Shown: positions 10,989 to 22,393, counted from the stretch's first letter. The stretch is DNA of 64,000 nt from Cordylochernes scorpioides (GCA_030710605.1 CP092876.1:61814115-61878114); one strand, 5' to 3'. Notes: generated by a model not told the origin, from the letters alone. Program-made: numbers and translations.

Positions 10989-11673
10989 TTTGTAAGTTTA
11001 AGCTCAGACTTTTTTATATCATAAACAGTTGTCTTGTAAGTTTTATACTTTTGCACTATCGTTGTATAGCTTAATCTTTTTTTAATGTCACTAAGAACAT
11101 TTAACTTTTCACCAAGCTTAAGAATTCGGTACTTGCCTCGTTTTTGCCGCTCCTCTTTGGATGCCATTTTGTTGAAGAACAAACTTGTAAATGCAAAAAA
11201 ATTGAGAGTTGAATAAAAGAATTTGAAACTTACAATGTCTGAAAATGTTTGATAATTTGAACTTTAGGTGAATCAACTTTGCAATAAAAAATGCGTGAAT
11301 GGCTTATGACGTAATAATGCTGCCTTCTTATTGGACAATATCCTAAACTAAGCACAAAGGTCAAATGAAACTGTTGACTTATTTAAGCATTTAAAAAAGG
11401 CGATAAACCCCTAATTAGCGATTATAAATAATCGGTAAAAGTAAATTAATTAAACACTTAAATTAAAAATAAATATTACTAATAAAAATTAAATAAAATA
11501 AAATAAAAAGTAAAAGTAATAAAATAAAATAAAATAATGTTGAAATATCAACAAAATAAAAGCATGTGAAAATTGATTTTTTTTTTTATTAAAAAAAAAA
11601 AAAAACATTACAATACTTTCCGAATTTGGGAGTTTCCGAATTTCAGAATTTCCGAATTTGAGGAGTTCTACTG

Positions 11674-12216
11674 TACCTATAATTTCAAGGTATTGCATCG
11701 AGCAAAGCTCTTCCGCAAAATATGTTTGCATAACCAATATATATTAGTAAATTAAATTTTATTGCCATCTATCGTTAAAGTTTTATACAAATAAATTAAC
11801 TGGCAATGCGTTTCTTTTAAATATCATCAAATATTATCTCTACAGAACTTACTGCAATGATATGAGTTATTGAATGAGAGGGCTTGGCTCATCAGTAGTG
11901 AACCCTCTCAGCGGTTTCGCCTAAATAATCTCTAGCCCGCTCTACTATTGTATTGGATTGGTTTGGAGTAACCCTGTTATTTCTATGGAAGGAAGCTTAG
12001 GGGTGTTTAGTGAAATATGGACATAAGCTTATAGGTCTGTAGAGGTACATACATATAATTTCAAGGTATTGCATCGAGCGAGGCTCTTCCGCAAAATATG
12101 TTTTCATAACCAATATTTATTAGTAAATTGAATTTAATTGCCATCTATCGTTAAAATTTCGCACAAATAAATTTACTGGCAAAGCGTTTCTTTTAAATAT
12201 CATCAAATATTATCTC
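11674..12216 (+). repeat. Tandem ~377-bp units: end of A, complete B, start of C
   Basis: The block TTGCCATCTATCGT recurs at about 8478, 11761 and 12138 (B to C spacing about 377 bp). Unit B (about 11742-12118) is complete and contains GGTACATACATATAATTTC, the unoccupied version of the Tigger target in unit A. Unit C breaks off near 12216, where the ~70-bp minisatellite begins. Confidence 0.85.
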
Positions 12217-12525
12217 TTGTTTTATATGAACGGACGTAAGAAATCATTGTTCCAATATCTACCATGTGTATAAGCTTTATTTTATTGTTTTATATAATAG
12301 GGCGTATACATCTTTGTGCCAATATCTCTACTTTGAGAATAATATTCATTGTTATTGTGTCTTATAGTTGGACGTATACAATTGTGCCAAATTGTGCCTT
12401 GTGCCAAAATCTCTACTTTGGGTTCAATATTTATTGTTATTTTTTTAAAGAATTGACGGAAAAATCCATGTGCCAATATCATTACCTTGGGTATAAGCTT
12501 CATTTTTATTGTGTTATCTATATTA
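12217..12525 (+). repeat. Degenerate ~70-bp minisatellite, right part
   Basis: About four units carry CCAATATCTCTACTTTGGG-like starts, ATTTATTGTTATT middles and GGACGTATACA ends. Similar in layout and sequence to 7340-7730. The overlapping ORFs on both strands come from the repeats. Confidence 0.7.
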
Positions 12526-13880
12526 ATAAAATGGAAATTTCATAAGTGGACATCACTAAAAACTTTCGTTACAATGCATCAATTTCAACCAAATTTTCAA
12601 CATTTATGTAAAACGAGATGGAGCAGGTTTTGCTTAACATCAAGATATATTTCCTAACATTAACATGCGTAACTTCGCTGTTATCGATTAAATACAAAAA
12701 AAAATCAACAGAGTTAATTTTATTTATATATAAATACAAAAATAAAAATCAACAGAGTTAATTTTTTTACATACTAGCTAATAATCTCAATCTAAAAAAC
12801 AACAACGATATTACATCTTTCTCACATATTCACACATAATCTTAATTAATAATTAACTAATTTTTAACATTGTTTATTATATTTCAACTTTTATTTCTAC
12901 ATTTGTTTTTAAATAACCAATTGTTTTATCATGTTTCTAATTTCGCCTAACAAATGTACAAATTTATAGTGACCATTTGGGTGATTCTACAAAACAAGTG
13001 TTCAAGCTTCCACTGATTCTATAAACCCTCCCGTTGGATGTTATGACATCGAAGCAGTTTCATCAACTCCAGACAAAGGTCAACCATAAATAGAAATTTA
13101 ACTAAGGTGAAAAGATATGCAAACATATAATTAAATTTGCACATTTAAATTTCCTTAGGAAATTAATTTTTATATTTGATCTACTTATTATTAATTATAT
13201 ATTTAAATTTCTCTCTCTCAGCGTACGACACGTTAAATAAACATTTCTTGATATTTAAGGAAGCCTCTAGGACTATATATGAGGACAATCTTTATTCTCC
13301 ATTGTGTTACTATTTTAGAAAAGATAAATTCTTTTCATTTATAAAACTGTCTCATACTTTATCTTAATTTAAAATAATTATTTCCACATTGGAACACAAA
13401 AAACTAATTTATTTCAGAATTATATAATTTGTACAAATTAGTTTATTTTTAAATAGAATTCTTGTGGTTACATTCTTTTGATTCTTATATAACTTTTTTA
13501 AATTTGTGTATTATAATTATATATAGATAATGGTGTCTTCTCTATATTTGATCTTTTTTTACTATTTCATGATCGGAAATTTAGTTGAATAATCATTTAT
13601 ATATTAGCCTTGTGAAAACACACAGTATAATAGTGAACGTAAATACATTATAAGAGTTGCAGCTTTCGAAAATCTCAAAAAAGAAAGATAAAAAATAGAA
13701 GAAGGTGAATAAACATCATATTAAATAAATCCATTTCAGAACATCACAATTTTATTTTAAAAACGAAAAAAAAATACTTTTGTAAAAATAAAAGCGAGTG
13801 TAAAAATGATATTTTATCTCTGACTGATAAAACTAGAAATGTTTTATCTATATTGTTTAAAAATAAGAGAAAAACTGATG
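12526..13880. other. AT-rich DNA; possible remnant of the 5077-5570 element near 13225-13290
   Basis: A duplicated AATCAACAGAGTTAATTTT block occurs at about 12704-12722 and 12747-12765. Around 13225-13290, TAAATAAACATTTCTTG and AAGCCTCTAGGAC resemble the centre of the inverted-repeat element at 5290-5330. No gene is supported. Confidence 0.4.
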
Positions 13881-14050
13881 TAGGTCTCAGAAATATTTCA
13901 GTTATATTCATATCTGGAGATACCTTTGAACGTGGTATAGTCTATAAATGTGTTTGGTTTACATCTGAAGATTATCTAGTACATTGAAGTGATACAAAAT
14001 GACAACATGTTATTTTTGTATCTGGAGATACTCTAGTATATTGAAGGGAC
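13881..14050 (+). repeat. Short tandem repeat, three ~57-bp units
   Basis: ATCTGGAGATAC (or ATCTGAAGATTA) followed by a TAGTATATTGAAGGGAC-like block occurs three times, at about 13912, 13966 and 14020. Function unknown. Confidence 0.55.
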
Positions 14051-14400
14051 GCTAAATGAAAACACATTTGGTCCCTCCCAAAATCCTATCCTACAGCCTC
14101 AAAGTGGTGGGAGGATGTGAACAGGTAGCACAGGACTTCGGGAGTTTAACTCCTGGTAGGGCCACCCTGTACCCAGCTAATGTAGGAAGGTATCAATTGG
14201 TAGCGTCTGTTCTCCTTAGGAGCGGCTACACTCCATGTCAGGAGCGGCCAACCAAAAGAAGCAAAGTCACACTGAGTGGTACTTCCAGGTCTTCATACCA
14301 ACAGCACTCCTCTTTCCTTCTCCATGATATCAGGACTAAAATAGAAAAGCTGAGACAATGGAACCTAATGGAGATCGTTTAAACGACTTGAGGAATAAGC
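14051..14400 (+). other. GC-richer unclassified segment, possibly a LINE remnant
   Basis: About 350 bp with clearly higher GC than its neighbours. A 108-codon frame runs from 14056 to 14382, but its protein has no motif I recognise. The segment has the look of a LINE 5' region or a gene fragment, but nothing is diagnostic. Neither strand gives a domain. Confidence 0.35.
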
Positions 14401-14685
14401 AACAACAATTATTGGTTTCTAAAAATGATACATTCTAGTTAATTATAAGGATATTTCGATAAAATTTATGAATATATATAAAAGAACAAACCCTTTCGCA
14501 TAAGTTGGTTTAATACAATATCGTCGATTTCGAGGTCTTGCTCTTTAGCGGACAATAATATATCTAAGAGTCAGCATGGGAGGCTAGATATACATTTGAT
14601 GGCTATTTTTACTGAGAGTAAGAAAGTGAGGCGAGATTTGAATGAATGGCTATTTCTAATTGTCTTGGGATATAACAGAACTACT

Positions 14686-16150
14686 CTGGAATATCTAATC
14701 TCCTGTTGATACTGTTCGTATCTTTTATATGAGGGATTCAAGTATCAATCTTTCTCAATGGTAGGTGATTTAATGTGGGGGTATACAGGTAGGGTTTCCT
14801 AGATTGAATGTATGGCCTTTATTTGTGACATACATTATTAGTGATCTTGGGTCCTTGGTTTTGATATTGTATAAATGTTATTATATTCTGGTTTATATTT
14901 TCTTACTGTTGTCGCCAACATAAATGGATTGGAAATCTAGACATAATATTGAATATATGGATTTTTTGTAAGGGGTTTTGATATATGAATAGTTCTATGA
15001 TGGGATTTCTAAGAATATTTCCATTGTTCTCTTGGGGTGCGAAGATAAACCTCATACCAAATATTTTTATTTCTAGTGCTATTTTTTACTTTTTCGGTGA
15101 ATAATCTATGTAGCAATTGTATCTAAATTTCGGCTGGGTTCTCTGTTAGGAAGGAATATAAAATGTTCATGGATAAAATAGGTGAATATCCAAAAATTCC
15201 GAGGTTTCTGTAGATGTTATTCTGTTCTATTTGTTTAAATTTGTAGGGATCAATGAGTAAATAAACGTTTAGTAGAGTTTTTCAACAGTTATTCCTAATG
15301 ATATAGGGCTATGAGAACTAAAGGAAACCTTCGAAGGTTTTGGACTATTCTTATAATTAACGGTGTCATGAAACCTGTTTTCTGTTTTTATAAAGTGTAT
15401 AACCAGATAGGGTAATAATCCGTCTATTTCTATGGTGAACGATAATGTATGGTGGTAGTTATTAAGGGTATCTAAAATAAGCTCTTCTTTCTCTGATTGA
15501 TATTTGCAGTAAATGTCATCCATATATTTTTTCTATTTCACAATGCCTAAGTTTTTACACCGTTCCTATTTATATAGAACTATTTCGGCTGCTATCAATA
15601 ATAGATGACTTCCCATGGGTGACCCACTTGTCTGTTTATATATTTGGTTTTTCTATGTCAAATTGCTGTTTGAAATGCATGTCTTGAAAAGGATGGTAAT
15701 TTCTTTCGTTTTCTAATTAATATCAATGAGTTTACTCTAACATTGAGGTCATAGGGGTAAGCAAAGAAGAATAAAATTGTATTGAATGGGCAAATCCTAC
15801 AGTTTGACCAGGAGCTGGATTCTCTAATATATTTAATGGATTCTGATATATTGTTCATGGAGAAGGTGTTGTACGAACGAATAATTGGTGAAAGGCATGA
15901 AGACGAGTACCGGGACACTGCTCTTGCTGGTGAAAGATGATGGGCGATAAAGGTCTCAAGAGTATGTTTTCTAAATGTATTTCTGACAAGCCCTATATGG
16001 AAGGATCATAATATTCCTGTAGTAAATGATTAATATTTATCATCAGTAATATAATATTTCCTTATATAAGTGATGATAAAGTTTTATTAACTTTTCTAAT
16101 GATCTAGAATTATCCGATTTGTAAATAGGCCTAAAATTATTTGCATCATT
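14686..16150 (-). pseudogene. Decayed Penelope-like reverse transcriptase with C-terminal GIY-YIG
   Basis: Read on the minus strand, fragments appear in the right order in several frames. FIAHHLSPARAVSRYSSSCL (about 15980-15890) aligns with the PLRPIIAYHLSPAYSVAKFL region of the PLE at 43944-46232. YKQTSGSPMGS (about 15640-15600) is the QTRGTPMGSP motif, YMDDIYCK (about 15525-15500) is the YVDD catalytic box, LLPYL corresponds to LPFLD, and NSINRRLDIPE (near 14700) is the typical PLE C terminus. The longest open piece is 15269-15523. Many frameshifts and stops lie between, so the copy is old. It belongs to the C-terminal GIY-YIG group and not to the permuted copies at 39-64 kb. Confidence 0.82.
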
Positions 16151-16364
16151 TAATATTTCGGCAATTTTGTTATGATATTAAGCTTCAGGCAAAACAAATA
16201 TGGTTTCGCCCTTTTCGGTTTGCAAATAACAAAATTATCCTACCTTGATGCTTCATTATAAAAACAGAGAACAGGTTTCACACCTAACGTTTATTATAAG
16301 AATAGTGAAAAAACCTTTCGGTTTTTATATCTAATGTTTTCATACTGTTCCGGTTCCTCAATCC

Positions 16365-16460
16365 AGTTTGAAGGGGTCGTTGGGAGGGTAGTCTAAACCG
16401 TTGGTTTTCGACCGCTACGACCCGATATCGAATCCCGCATTGGGCACTTTTTTCTGATTT
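16365..16460 (+). repeat. Possible tRNA-derived (SINE-like) promoter segment
   Basis: GTAGTCTAAACCGTTGG resembles a Pol III A box. ATATCGAATCCC, about 45 bases downstream, resembles a B box. Around it is a GC-richer stretch ending GCATTGGGC. No cloverleaf was verified and no second copy was seen in the window, so this is tentative. Confidence 0.25.
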
Positions 16461-16719
16461 AAAAAACTGCTCTAATGGCTCTCGATTCTTGCAAAGGTTC
16501 AACCCCACAAGCGAGTGCGAATAATCAAACGGGATCCTGGCTCATTTGTAAGTGCAAAAGTCGAACTATTTTTCATATGTGTAGACATGTGGTGCATTTG
16601 CAATGAAAAGCAGTCGCCAACTTCTATCCATCATGATTTTCATCGCCTGTACCACGTGTGTACTAGGGATAAAATTAATAATGATAATATATCCAATTTG
16701 ATGATGATTTTAGTATACT

Positions 16720-17872
16720 AATGATTATCATGGGTGGATTTTATTCAAAAACCATATATTCTACTGATATAGTACCAATTATTATAACCATCTTAGTTTA
16801 CTTTTATGTATCCTCTGTTCAGGAAGTCGAATAGCAATCACATCTCATATCTTTTAAACCTTCTACTTGGGCTTTTCTTTTAAAGAGGTGGCGATTTCTT
16901 CTCGGTCTACAAACTCAACAACAAGAAATATATTTTCTAATTCCTTATTCAGAATCATATTGACACACACAATCTTCTAATAAAATTTAAATTAAATAAT
17001 TTAAAATTCTCCTTGTTTTTATTAACGCTCCGCAGTGATTAAAAAAATAGTTTAATAAATTGAATTTCGAACTACGTTCTTTTCAATTAAAATTCACTGA
17101 TATAGGCTTGAGTAAATTAGAATTTTTAATTAAATAGAACATCTACGTTTTAAATTACAAGTTGTGTAATTAGAACCTTTTATATATTTATATACATTCT
17201 AATGAGCTGGTTGGAGTGATAGAATATTGAGATGGTTTTTATAGTACGAATGGTTATTTCTTCCATTCCATATTTTCGAGTAGCTTAATATTTATAAATT
17301 TATTTATGCGTATATATTATTTAATTTAAATTGGGAAGCGCGAAATCATTTTTAATTAAATATTTGAAAAATGTTCGATAAGAGTTGAAAGAAATAACTC
17401 ATAAAATGTCAAAATGTACTTGCAATTAGAATATTATTTTTACATTTATAAAATTCGCTAGCTTTAAATGAAAAATCTCTTCAACGGTCTTATTTTACTA
17501 CAATAAGACCAATATGGTTATATATTATTCATAAATGCTTATTTTGGATCATAAAGTTTTATTTTCCAATATTTCGTATGGCAACCCCCCAAACTTCTTC
17601 GGGAAATAAATATTGTTTTGAGATGTTCTCGTATCAATTCACGAGTATGTACAACTGCTGTAAAATTTAAAATATCTAAAACATAGAATATTCATGTTTA
17701 TAAATATGTTAAATGATAATATTAAATAATAATAAAATATTAATATATATAAAGAATAAATAAATATATACATTTGAAATATAAGAATTGAAAAAATTGA
17801 AGAGGATATATATAGGATATATTTTTTGTCTTCTCGTCTAATTTATATATGGTTATTAATAAAACAACTATG
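16720..17872. other. AT-rich DNA, nothing recognised
   Basis: No coding or element signal beyond simple AT-rich tracts. The minus-strand frame at 17740-18006 is low-complexity and overlaps the hairpin at 17874-17975. Confidence 0.4.
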
Positions 17873-17873
17873 G

Positions 17874-17975
17874 TAACGAACCACAGATATTCTTTAATCA
17901 AATATAAAAAAGATTCACTTTTTAGGGTACTTCTTTTATATATTTGATTGATGAATATCTGTGGTTTGTTAACCC
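17874..17975. repeat. Hairpin, arms about 40 bp
   Basis: GTAACGAACCACAGATATTC near 17874 pairs with the inverted GAATATCTGTGGTTTGTTAAC ending near 17972, extended by AATCAAATATA / TATATTTGATT. A small MITE-like foldback. Confidence 0.7.
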
Positions 17976-18139
17976 AGTTTTTTTTTGTTTGTTTGGACAA
18001 GCTCATGACGTGTCAAAGCCGATTTAAATGTTTGGTTCCGTTGTTAAATCTTGCTGTTGAACAATTTAAATATTTATTGATACACATTCATAATATTCAC
18101 CTTAAATATAATAATATAAACTTATCTTACTCATTATAT

Positions 18140-18320
18140 TTCTCTTTCTTTCGTTCGTGGATGGCTTTTCTTGATAAATCAAGAAATTGGGTTGGCCAAA
18201 TATCACGGAGCAAGCTAGATAAACGTTTAGTTTATTTTTCTCCATTAGATGGCGCTCTACCATCTATAAAGCACATGTGCTCGTGGTCAGGAAATGCTTT
18301 CTTTATTTTTAATATACTTA
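18140..18320. repeat. Inverted-repeat arm flanking the Tc1-like element (left)
   Basis: Matches the right arm of the 5077-5570 element in order: TTCGTGGATGGCTTTT, AAATTGGGTTGGCCA, ATCACGGAGCAAGCTA, TTAGATGGCGCTCT, GTGGTCAGGAAATGC. Its inverted partner is at 19630-19800. Confidence 0.75.
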
Positions 18321-19625
18321 GTCTAGCCATAAATATTGTTACAAAACCAAATCAGTGATAAAAAATTAATTTGACCGCGTTAAGTATTCAAAATACAGTT
18401 GTTGTTATTTGAATATCTCGTGCACACGTGCTCAGAAAAAAAAATCGAAATATATTTGTTTTTTGATAATGGGTTTGGATATTAAAGAAAACCCTATAGT
18501 TGTAATAGCCTTACACAAGGTAGGCCAAAATCTTTCACCCTTTTTAAGCCTTTACAAACTTGAATATTACGCTTCAATTTGTTTATCGAATCATTGAAAG
18601 GTTCAACAAGGCTTGCACTATTGATGAGCTTGAAAGATCTGGTCGACCTCGCATGCAACGAACGCAAGCAGCTATAAAAGCCATTCGCGAAAGAATTCGT
18701 CGAAATCCACACTGCAAACAAAATATCTTAGCAAAGCAGATAAATTTAGCTCCAAGATAGTTTCAAGGATAATCAACGAAGACCTTGGACTGAGAGCTTT
18801 CAAACGACGCACAGGTCATTTGATAACCCCTGCTCTTAGAGATATTAGAAGGGTTATATAAAAAATGTTGTTGGCGCAGCATGATGGTCGGTGGCATGAG
18901 AGAATCATTTTCACAGACGAGAAAATTTTCACTGTCGAGGAAAGGATTAATCGTCAGAATGATAGGATATATGCTCGTAGCTCTCTAGAAGCTTCTTTGA
19001 AAGTCAGAAGACTTGAAAAAGTCACCATCCTTCTTCTGTCATGGTTTGGTGGGGAGTTAGCTACCAAGGTGTAACAGATCTCCACTTCTGTGACAAAGGG
19101 GTAAAAAATACAACTAAAAACTATAATTAAGACATTTTGTAACAAATAGTAAAGCCTCTGAATACAAAAATGTTTAATGGAGAACATTGGATATTTCAAC
19201 AAGATTCAGCTCCTGCTCACAAATCTAAGTCAACTCAGCAATGGTTGGAGACGAATGTTCCGGAGTTCATAGGGGCCAATGAATGGCCCTCTGGAAGCCC
19301 TGATTTAAACCCCCTTGATTACAGTTAGTGGGCATATTTAGAGGAGAAGATGTGCTATAAAAGATATCATAATTTGGATAAATTGATATCAGCCTTGGTG
19401 TGAGCAATGAAAGAAATACCCTTAGAAAAGGTGCGTGCCACCATAGATCAGTGGCCCGAACGTTTGAGATCCTGTGTCAAAAATAAGGGAGAACATTTTG
19501 AATGCTTGTATATATTTAAAATCTATGTCCTATTGGCTAATAAAATATGTATTTATATTCCATTAGTTTTTGTTCTTAATGATTTAATTTATAAAATTGT
19601 TTGTAACAGAATTTATGGCTAGACT
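18321..19625 (+). mobile_element. Tc1-like DNA transposon, inactive
   Basis: The left end AGTCTAGCCATAAATATTG and the right end (TTTGTAACAGAATTTATGGC followed by TAGACT) are inverted repeats. They enclose about 1.3 kb with a broken transposase on the plus strand. Exact termini are uncertain by a few bases because the flanks are TA-rich. Confidence 0.82.
18469..19622 (+). pseudogene. Tc1/mariner-family transposase, multiply broken
   Basis: Pieces in order: MGLDIKENPIVVIALHKVG (first helix-turn-helix, 18469), VYRIIERFNK and RSGRPR (linker, from about 18560), AIRERIRRNPHCKQNILAKQ (second HTH), LGLRAFKRR, IIFTDEKIFTVEE (first catalytic Asp, about 18905), QDSAPAHKS (second Asp, about 19200), SPDLNPLDY (about 19300) and a C-terminal IDQWPERLRSCVK. 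Frame changes occur near 18540, 18760 and 19075, and stops lie within the DDE core (TAG inside DYSxWAYLE). Such enzymes excise and insert the element at TA. This copy cannot make a full protein. Confidence 0.88.
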
Positions 19626-19629
19626 GTTT

Positions 19630-19800
19630 ATATATATATTAAAATAAAGAAGTCATATCATGACCAAAAGTACATGTGTTTTTAGATGGCAGAGCGCCAT
19701 CTAGTAGAACAGAAATCAAATGAACATTGATTTAGCCTGTTACTTAATATTTGGCCAACCAATATTTTCAATATCAACACCTGACCTTTTTACTTTTTAA
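19630..19800. repeat. Inverted-repeat arm flanking the Tc1-like element (right)
   Basis: Matches the left arm of the 5077-5570 element in order: AAAATAAAGAAG, TTTTTAGATGGCAGAGCGCC, ATCTAGT, ATATTTGGCCAAC, AATATCAACACCTGACC. It is the inverse of the arm at 18140-18320. Confidence 0.75.
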
Positions 19801-20848
19801 TTTTTTTCTATTGCTTATATATATAAGTGAAATCAATGCGTTTTGAGACCTATTGTTAAATTAAGTTAATGTGTTACAAACAGAGTGATTTCATTTATTT
19901 ACAAAGGATATCATGCTACAATTGGGATGATTAATTTCAAAAAAATATTGAACAAATATGTCTTCTTTCTCAAACTATAGTTAGGATGTGAATGTTATAT
20001 TCTACTATAGTTTGATAATGGCAGGGCCCGAAATTTCTCAATAAATTGCAATTGAAAATATTGCGATCTATATTTAATTTACGTTATAGTTTTATATATT
20101 ACAAAATTTTTTTATTTTCCTTAAATATATGTATGTGCTTTTTATGATTGTATATTAACGTATTATAGCGGTATAGAGGTGGAAATATCACATGATAGGT
20201 TAGAGGCTGTGTAGGAATGGGATGATATCAAGGTAGGAGTCCTCTGACAAAGCCAACGTTGGCTGAATCCTACATCAAGATGCAAAACCCAGCATATAAT
20301 TAAACTAAGTATAATGGAATGCATTGAATGCGTTTAGCTTCAATATTTGAATGTAGTTTTATGAATATTTAATCTGATCACGTTCAGGCTTTCCAGACAA
20401 TGGCTGCTGTTATCTATTTATACCATTATCTTGGTGTTGTATTATAGTTTTGGATATTACATTGCAATTCTATACATTCCTACAAAGCCTTATATAATAT
20501 TAATTGACATCAGAAAACATGAGTTACTAAAATTTTGAAGAGAGTTACTTTATCAGCGACCTTTTTACATTATTAGTTCAAGATGTTGTTAGACATTCAA
20601 TTCACATCCATCAATGGATTTGCAGAGATCAATTAAGGTCAAATACCATCTTTACCATTTTAACGCGTTCTAGCGATGAAAAATGTTACAAATCGGTAAC
20701 ACTATCTCTAAACTTTTCATCACTTCTAAGATATTATTTTAAACATTAATATAAAATATAGCTGTAATAATATGCCTCCAGGAGGAGGGCGATGCTCTAG
20801 GCACCGCTATATTCTAAACTTTATATTTATAATCGCCTGGAACAAATT
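19801..20848. other. AT-rich DNA, nothing recognised
   Basis: A stretch at 20248-20275 (AAGCCAACGTTGGCTGAATC) is a short palindrome that weakly recalls the foldback family. No gene supported. Confidence 0.4.
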
Positions 20849-20928
20849 CATAAAATCGCGAAATCAAAGGGCGGATGGTTTTTTTTCTTTTTGAACTATT
20901 ATTGATTTCGCGCTTTTATGAATATGCT
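20849..20928. repeat. Hairpin, arms about 22 bp
   Basis: ATTCATAAAATCGCGAAATC pairs with the inverted GATTTCGCGCTTTTATGAAT about 40 bases on. Possible small MITE. Confidence 0.6.
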
Positions 20929-21108
20929 AAACTATTTAGATACATTAATCTCTACATTGTTCATATATAATACTCCATCTTCTCTGATTTTACAATTTAA
21001 TAAAATTAACAAGTAATCCTGGTTTACCTAATCTTCAACTTTTTTTTAGAAAGAATAAATGATAGCCAACCCTGGATTCCTCTTGTTGATATCGTTAACC
21101 TGTTCATA

Positions 21109-22393
21109 TTAGGAGTACAAATAAGTTTTGAGGGATTTTTTTTATAAATTCGAAGCTTTATTTAGAGAAATCAGTACAATATATTTTATTCAAAGTATTG
21201 TCCATCTTTAGCTACGACTTTTTCCCATCTTTCAGGCAGCATACGGATTCCGTGTCGAAAAAATTCCTCGTCTTTTGAGGCGATCTAAACATTGACCCAA
21301 TTTTTCGCCTCTTTGTAAGAAGTGAATTGCTACTCGGCCAGGCCATGTGTCATCGAACGGAACATGTGGTAGTCTGAAGGAGCAATGTCTGGTGAATACA
21401 GCGGGTGGGGTAGGACATCCCATTGAAGCGCCTCCAAAGTCTCCTTGACAACTTTTGCAACATGTGGCCGAGCGTTGTCGTGCTGATAGATCACCTTGTC
21501 ATGTCTTTTGGCATATAGTGGGCGTTTAATCTTCAATGCTCGGCTTAATCGCATCAATTGTTGTTGGTAACGTTCTCCAGTGATGGTTTCGTTAGGCTGA
21601 AGTAGCTCATAGTAGATCACTCCGAGCTGATCCCACCAGATGCACAGCATTAGCTTCTTGCCATGAATATTCGGTTTGGCCGTTGAAGTTGATGCATGAC
21701 CGGGCTTAACCGACGATTTTCTGCGCTTTGGGTTGTCGTAATGAATCCACTTTTCGTCCCCCGTCACGATTCGATGAAAAAAACCCTTCCGATTTTGTCT
21801 TTTGAGCAGTAGTTCGCACGTGCAAATACGGCACATGATGTTTCTTGGCTTGAGTTCATATGGAACCCAATTTCCTTGTTTTTGCACCATACCCATGACC
21901 TTGAGACGGCTCGAAATCGCTTGTTGAGTCACTCCCAAGGTTTCAGCGAGCTCCTCTTGAGTTTGGCTTGAATCTTCGTCCAATAAAGCCTCCAACTCAG
22001 CGTCTTCGAACTTTATTGGCCTCCCTCCGCGTTCTTTGTCTCTGGTGTCAAAATCGTCACTTTTAAAACGCCGAAACCAGTACTCACATGATTTTATTGA
22101 TTGAGCATGTTTACCATATGCCTCACACAGCAATCGATGTCCATCAGTTGCACTTTTCTTCAAATTAAAACAAAAAAGCAGCGCTTCCCGCAAATTGTGT
22201 TTTGTTGGCAAAAAGGTTGACATGGTTAGAGCACCAAAAAAAAAATCCTTACACTTGAGTGGAAAGACTTATTCTGAATTTTTTAGGGAAATGATGAAGC
22301 CTTAACATGTAACCTTACAAGGTCCGATGCCATTTATATAATATTTGTTGTGGCTTCTTTTTCAAATCCCTCAAAACTTATTTGTACTCCCAA
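21109..22393 (-). mobile_element. Full-length mariner transposon (1285 bp)
   Basis: The terminal inverted repeats begin TTAGGAGTACAAATAAG on the left and TTGGGAGTACAAATAAG (reverse) on the right, continuing TTTTGAGGGATTT. TA is present outside both ends (21107-21108 and 22394-22395). Length and layout are standard for mariner. Confidence 0.92.
21186..22223 (-). pseudogene. Mariner transposase (DD34D), 345 codons with two in-frame stops
   Basis: From the ATG at 22223 the frame runs in one register to the TAA at 21186-21188. That is 345 codons, the family's normal length. The N-terminal paired-like HTH region (HRLLCEAYGKH, CEYWFRRFKSDDF) is followed by WVPYELKPR and the catalytic DD34D triad: Asp in VTGDEKW, Asp in QHDNARPH, and Asp in IAPSDYH 34 residues later. 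Two TAG stops (21330-21332, after THGLAE, and 21285-21287) cut off the last ~48 residues, which contain EEFFRHGIRMLPERWEKVV. The enzyme would cut and paste the element at TA. The triad is intact, so this copy decayed recently. It could only work if the C terminus were dispensable, which is unlikely. Confidence 0.93.

Larger units (their letters stand above)
9072..11167 (-). pseudogene. Tigger/Jerky-like transposase (CENP-B type HTH plus DDE domain), broken
   Basis: Reading on the minus strand, the N terminus (MASKEERQKRGK..., a centromere-protein-B/Psq type helix-turn-helix with SYTTIVQKYKTYKTTVYD) starts at 11167. It runs to about 11003 and is cut there by the 405-bp PLE insertion. The frame resumes at about 10583 through the second DNA-binding domain (SGGWLSRYRARHN) into the DDE core: the first catalytic Asp in YNADET, then VDNSPAH in the segment between two ORF pieces. 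Near 9930 a one-base frameshift breaks the frame, and at 9318-9320 an in-frame TAA interrupts an acidic C-terminal tail that ends at 9072. So there are three independent lesions and the protein is dead. In life such proteins bind the TIRs and cut and paste the element at TA. The family call rests on the combined HTH and DDE motifs and on the pogo-like TIRs. Confidence 0.9.
8770..11673 (-). mobile_element. Tigger/pogo-like DNA transposon with TA target duplication
   Basis: The left end CAGTATAACTCCTCAAATTC is repeated inverted at the right end (CAGTAGAACTCCTCAAATTC in reverse), with TA on both sides (8768-8769, 11674-11675). Subterminal TCCGAATTTGAG motifs recur at both ends. It encodes a decayed Jerky/Tigger-type transposase on the minus strand and contains a nested PLE. 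The neighbouring tandem unit at 12045-12060 preserves the empty site, so insertion came after unit duplication. Confidence 0.93.

Noticed and set aside
16284-16508. 74-aa minus-strand ORF
   Set aside because: It overlaps the tRNA-like segment, has no recognisable domain and lies in a region with mixed stops.
20246-20295. Member of the GGTTGGCGTTCAGCC foldback family
   Set aside because: Only a short AAGCCAACGTTGGCT palindrome is shared. The flanking blocks of the family are absent.
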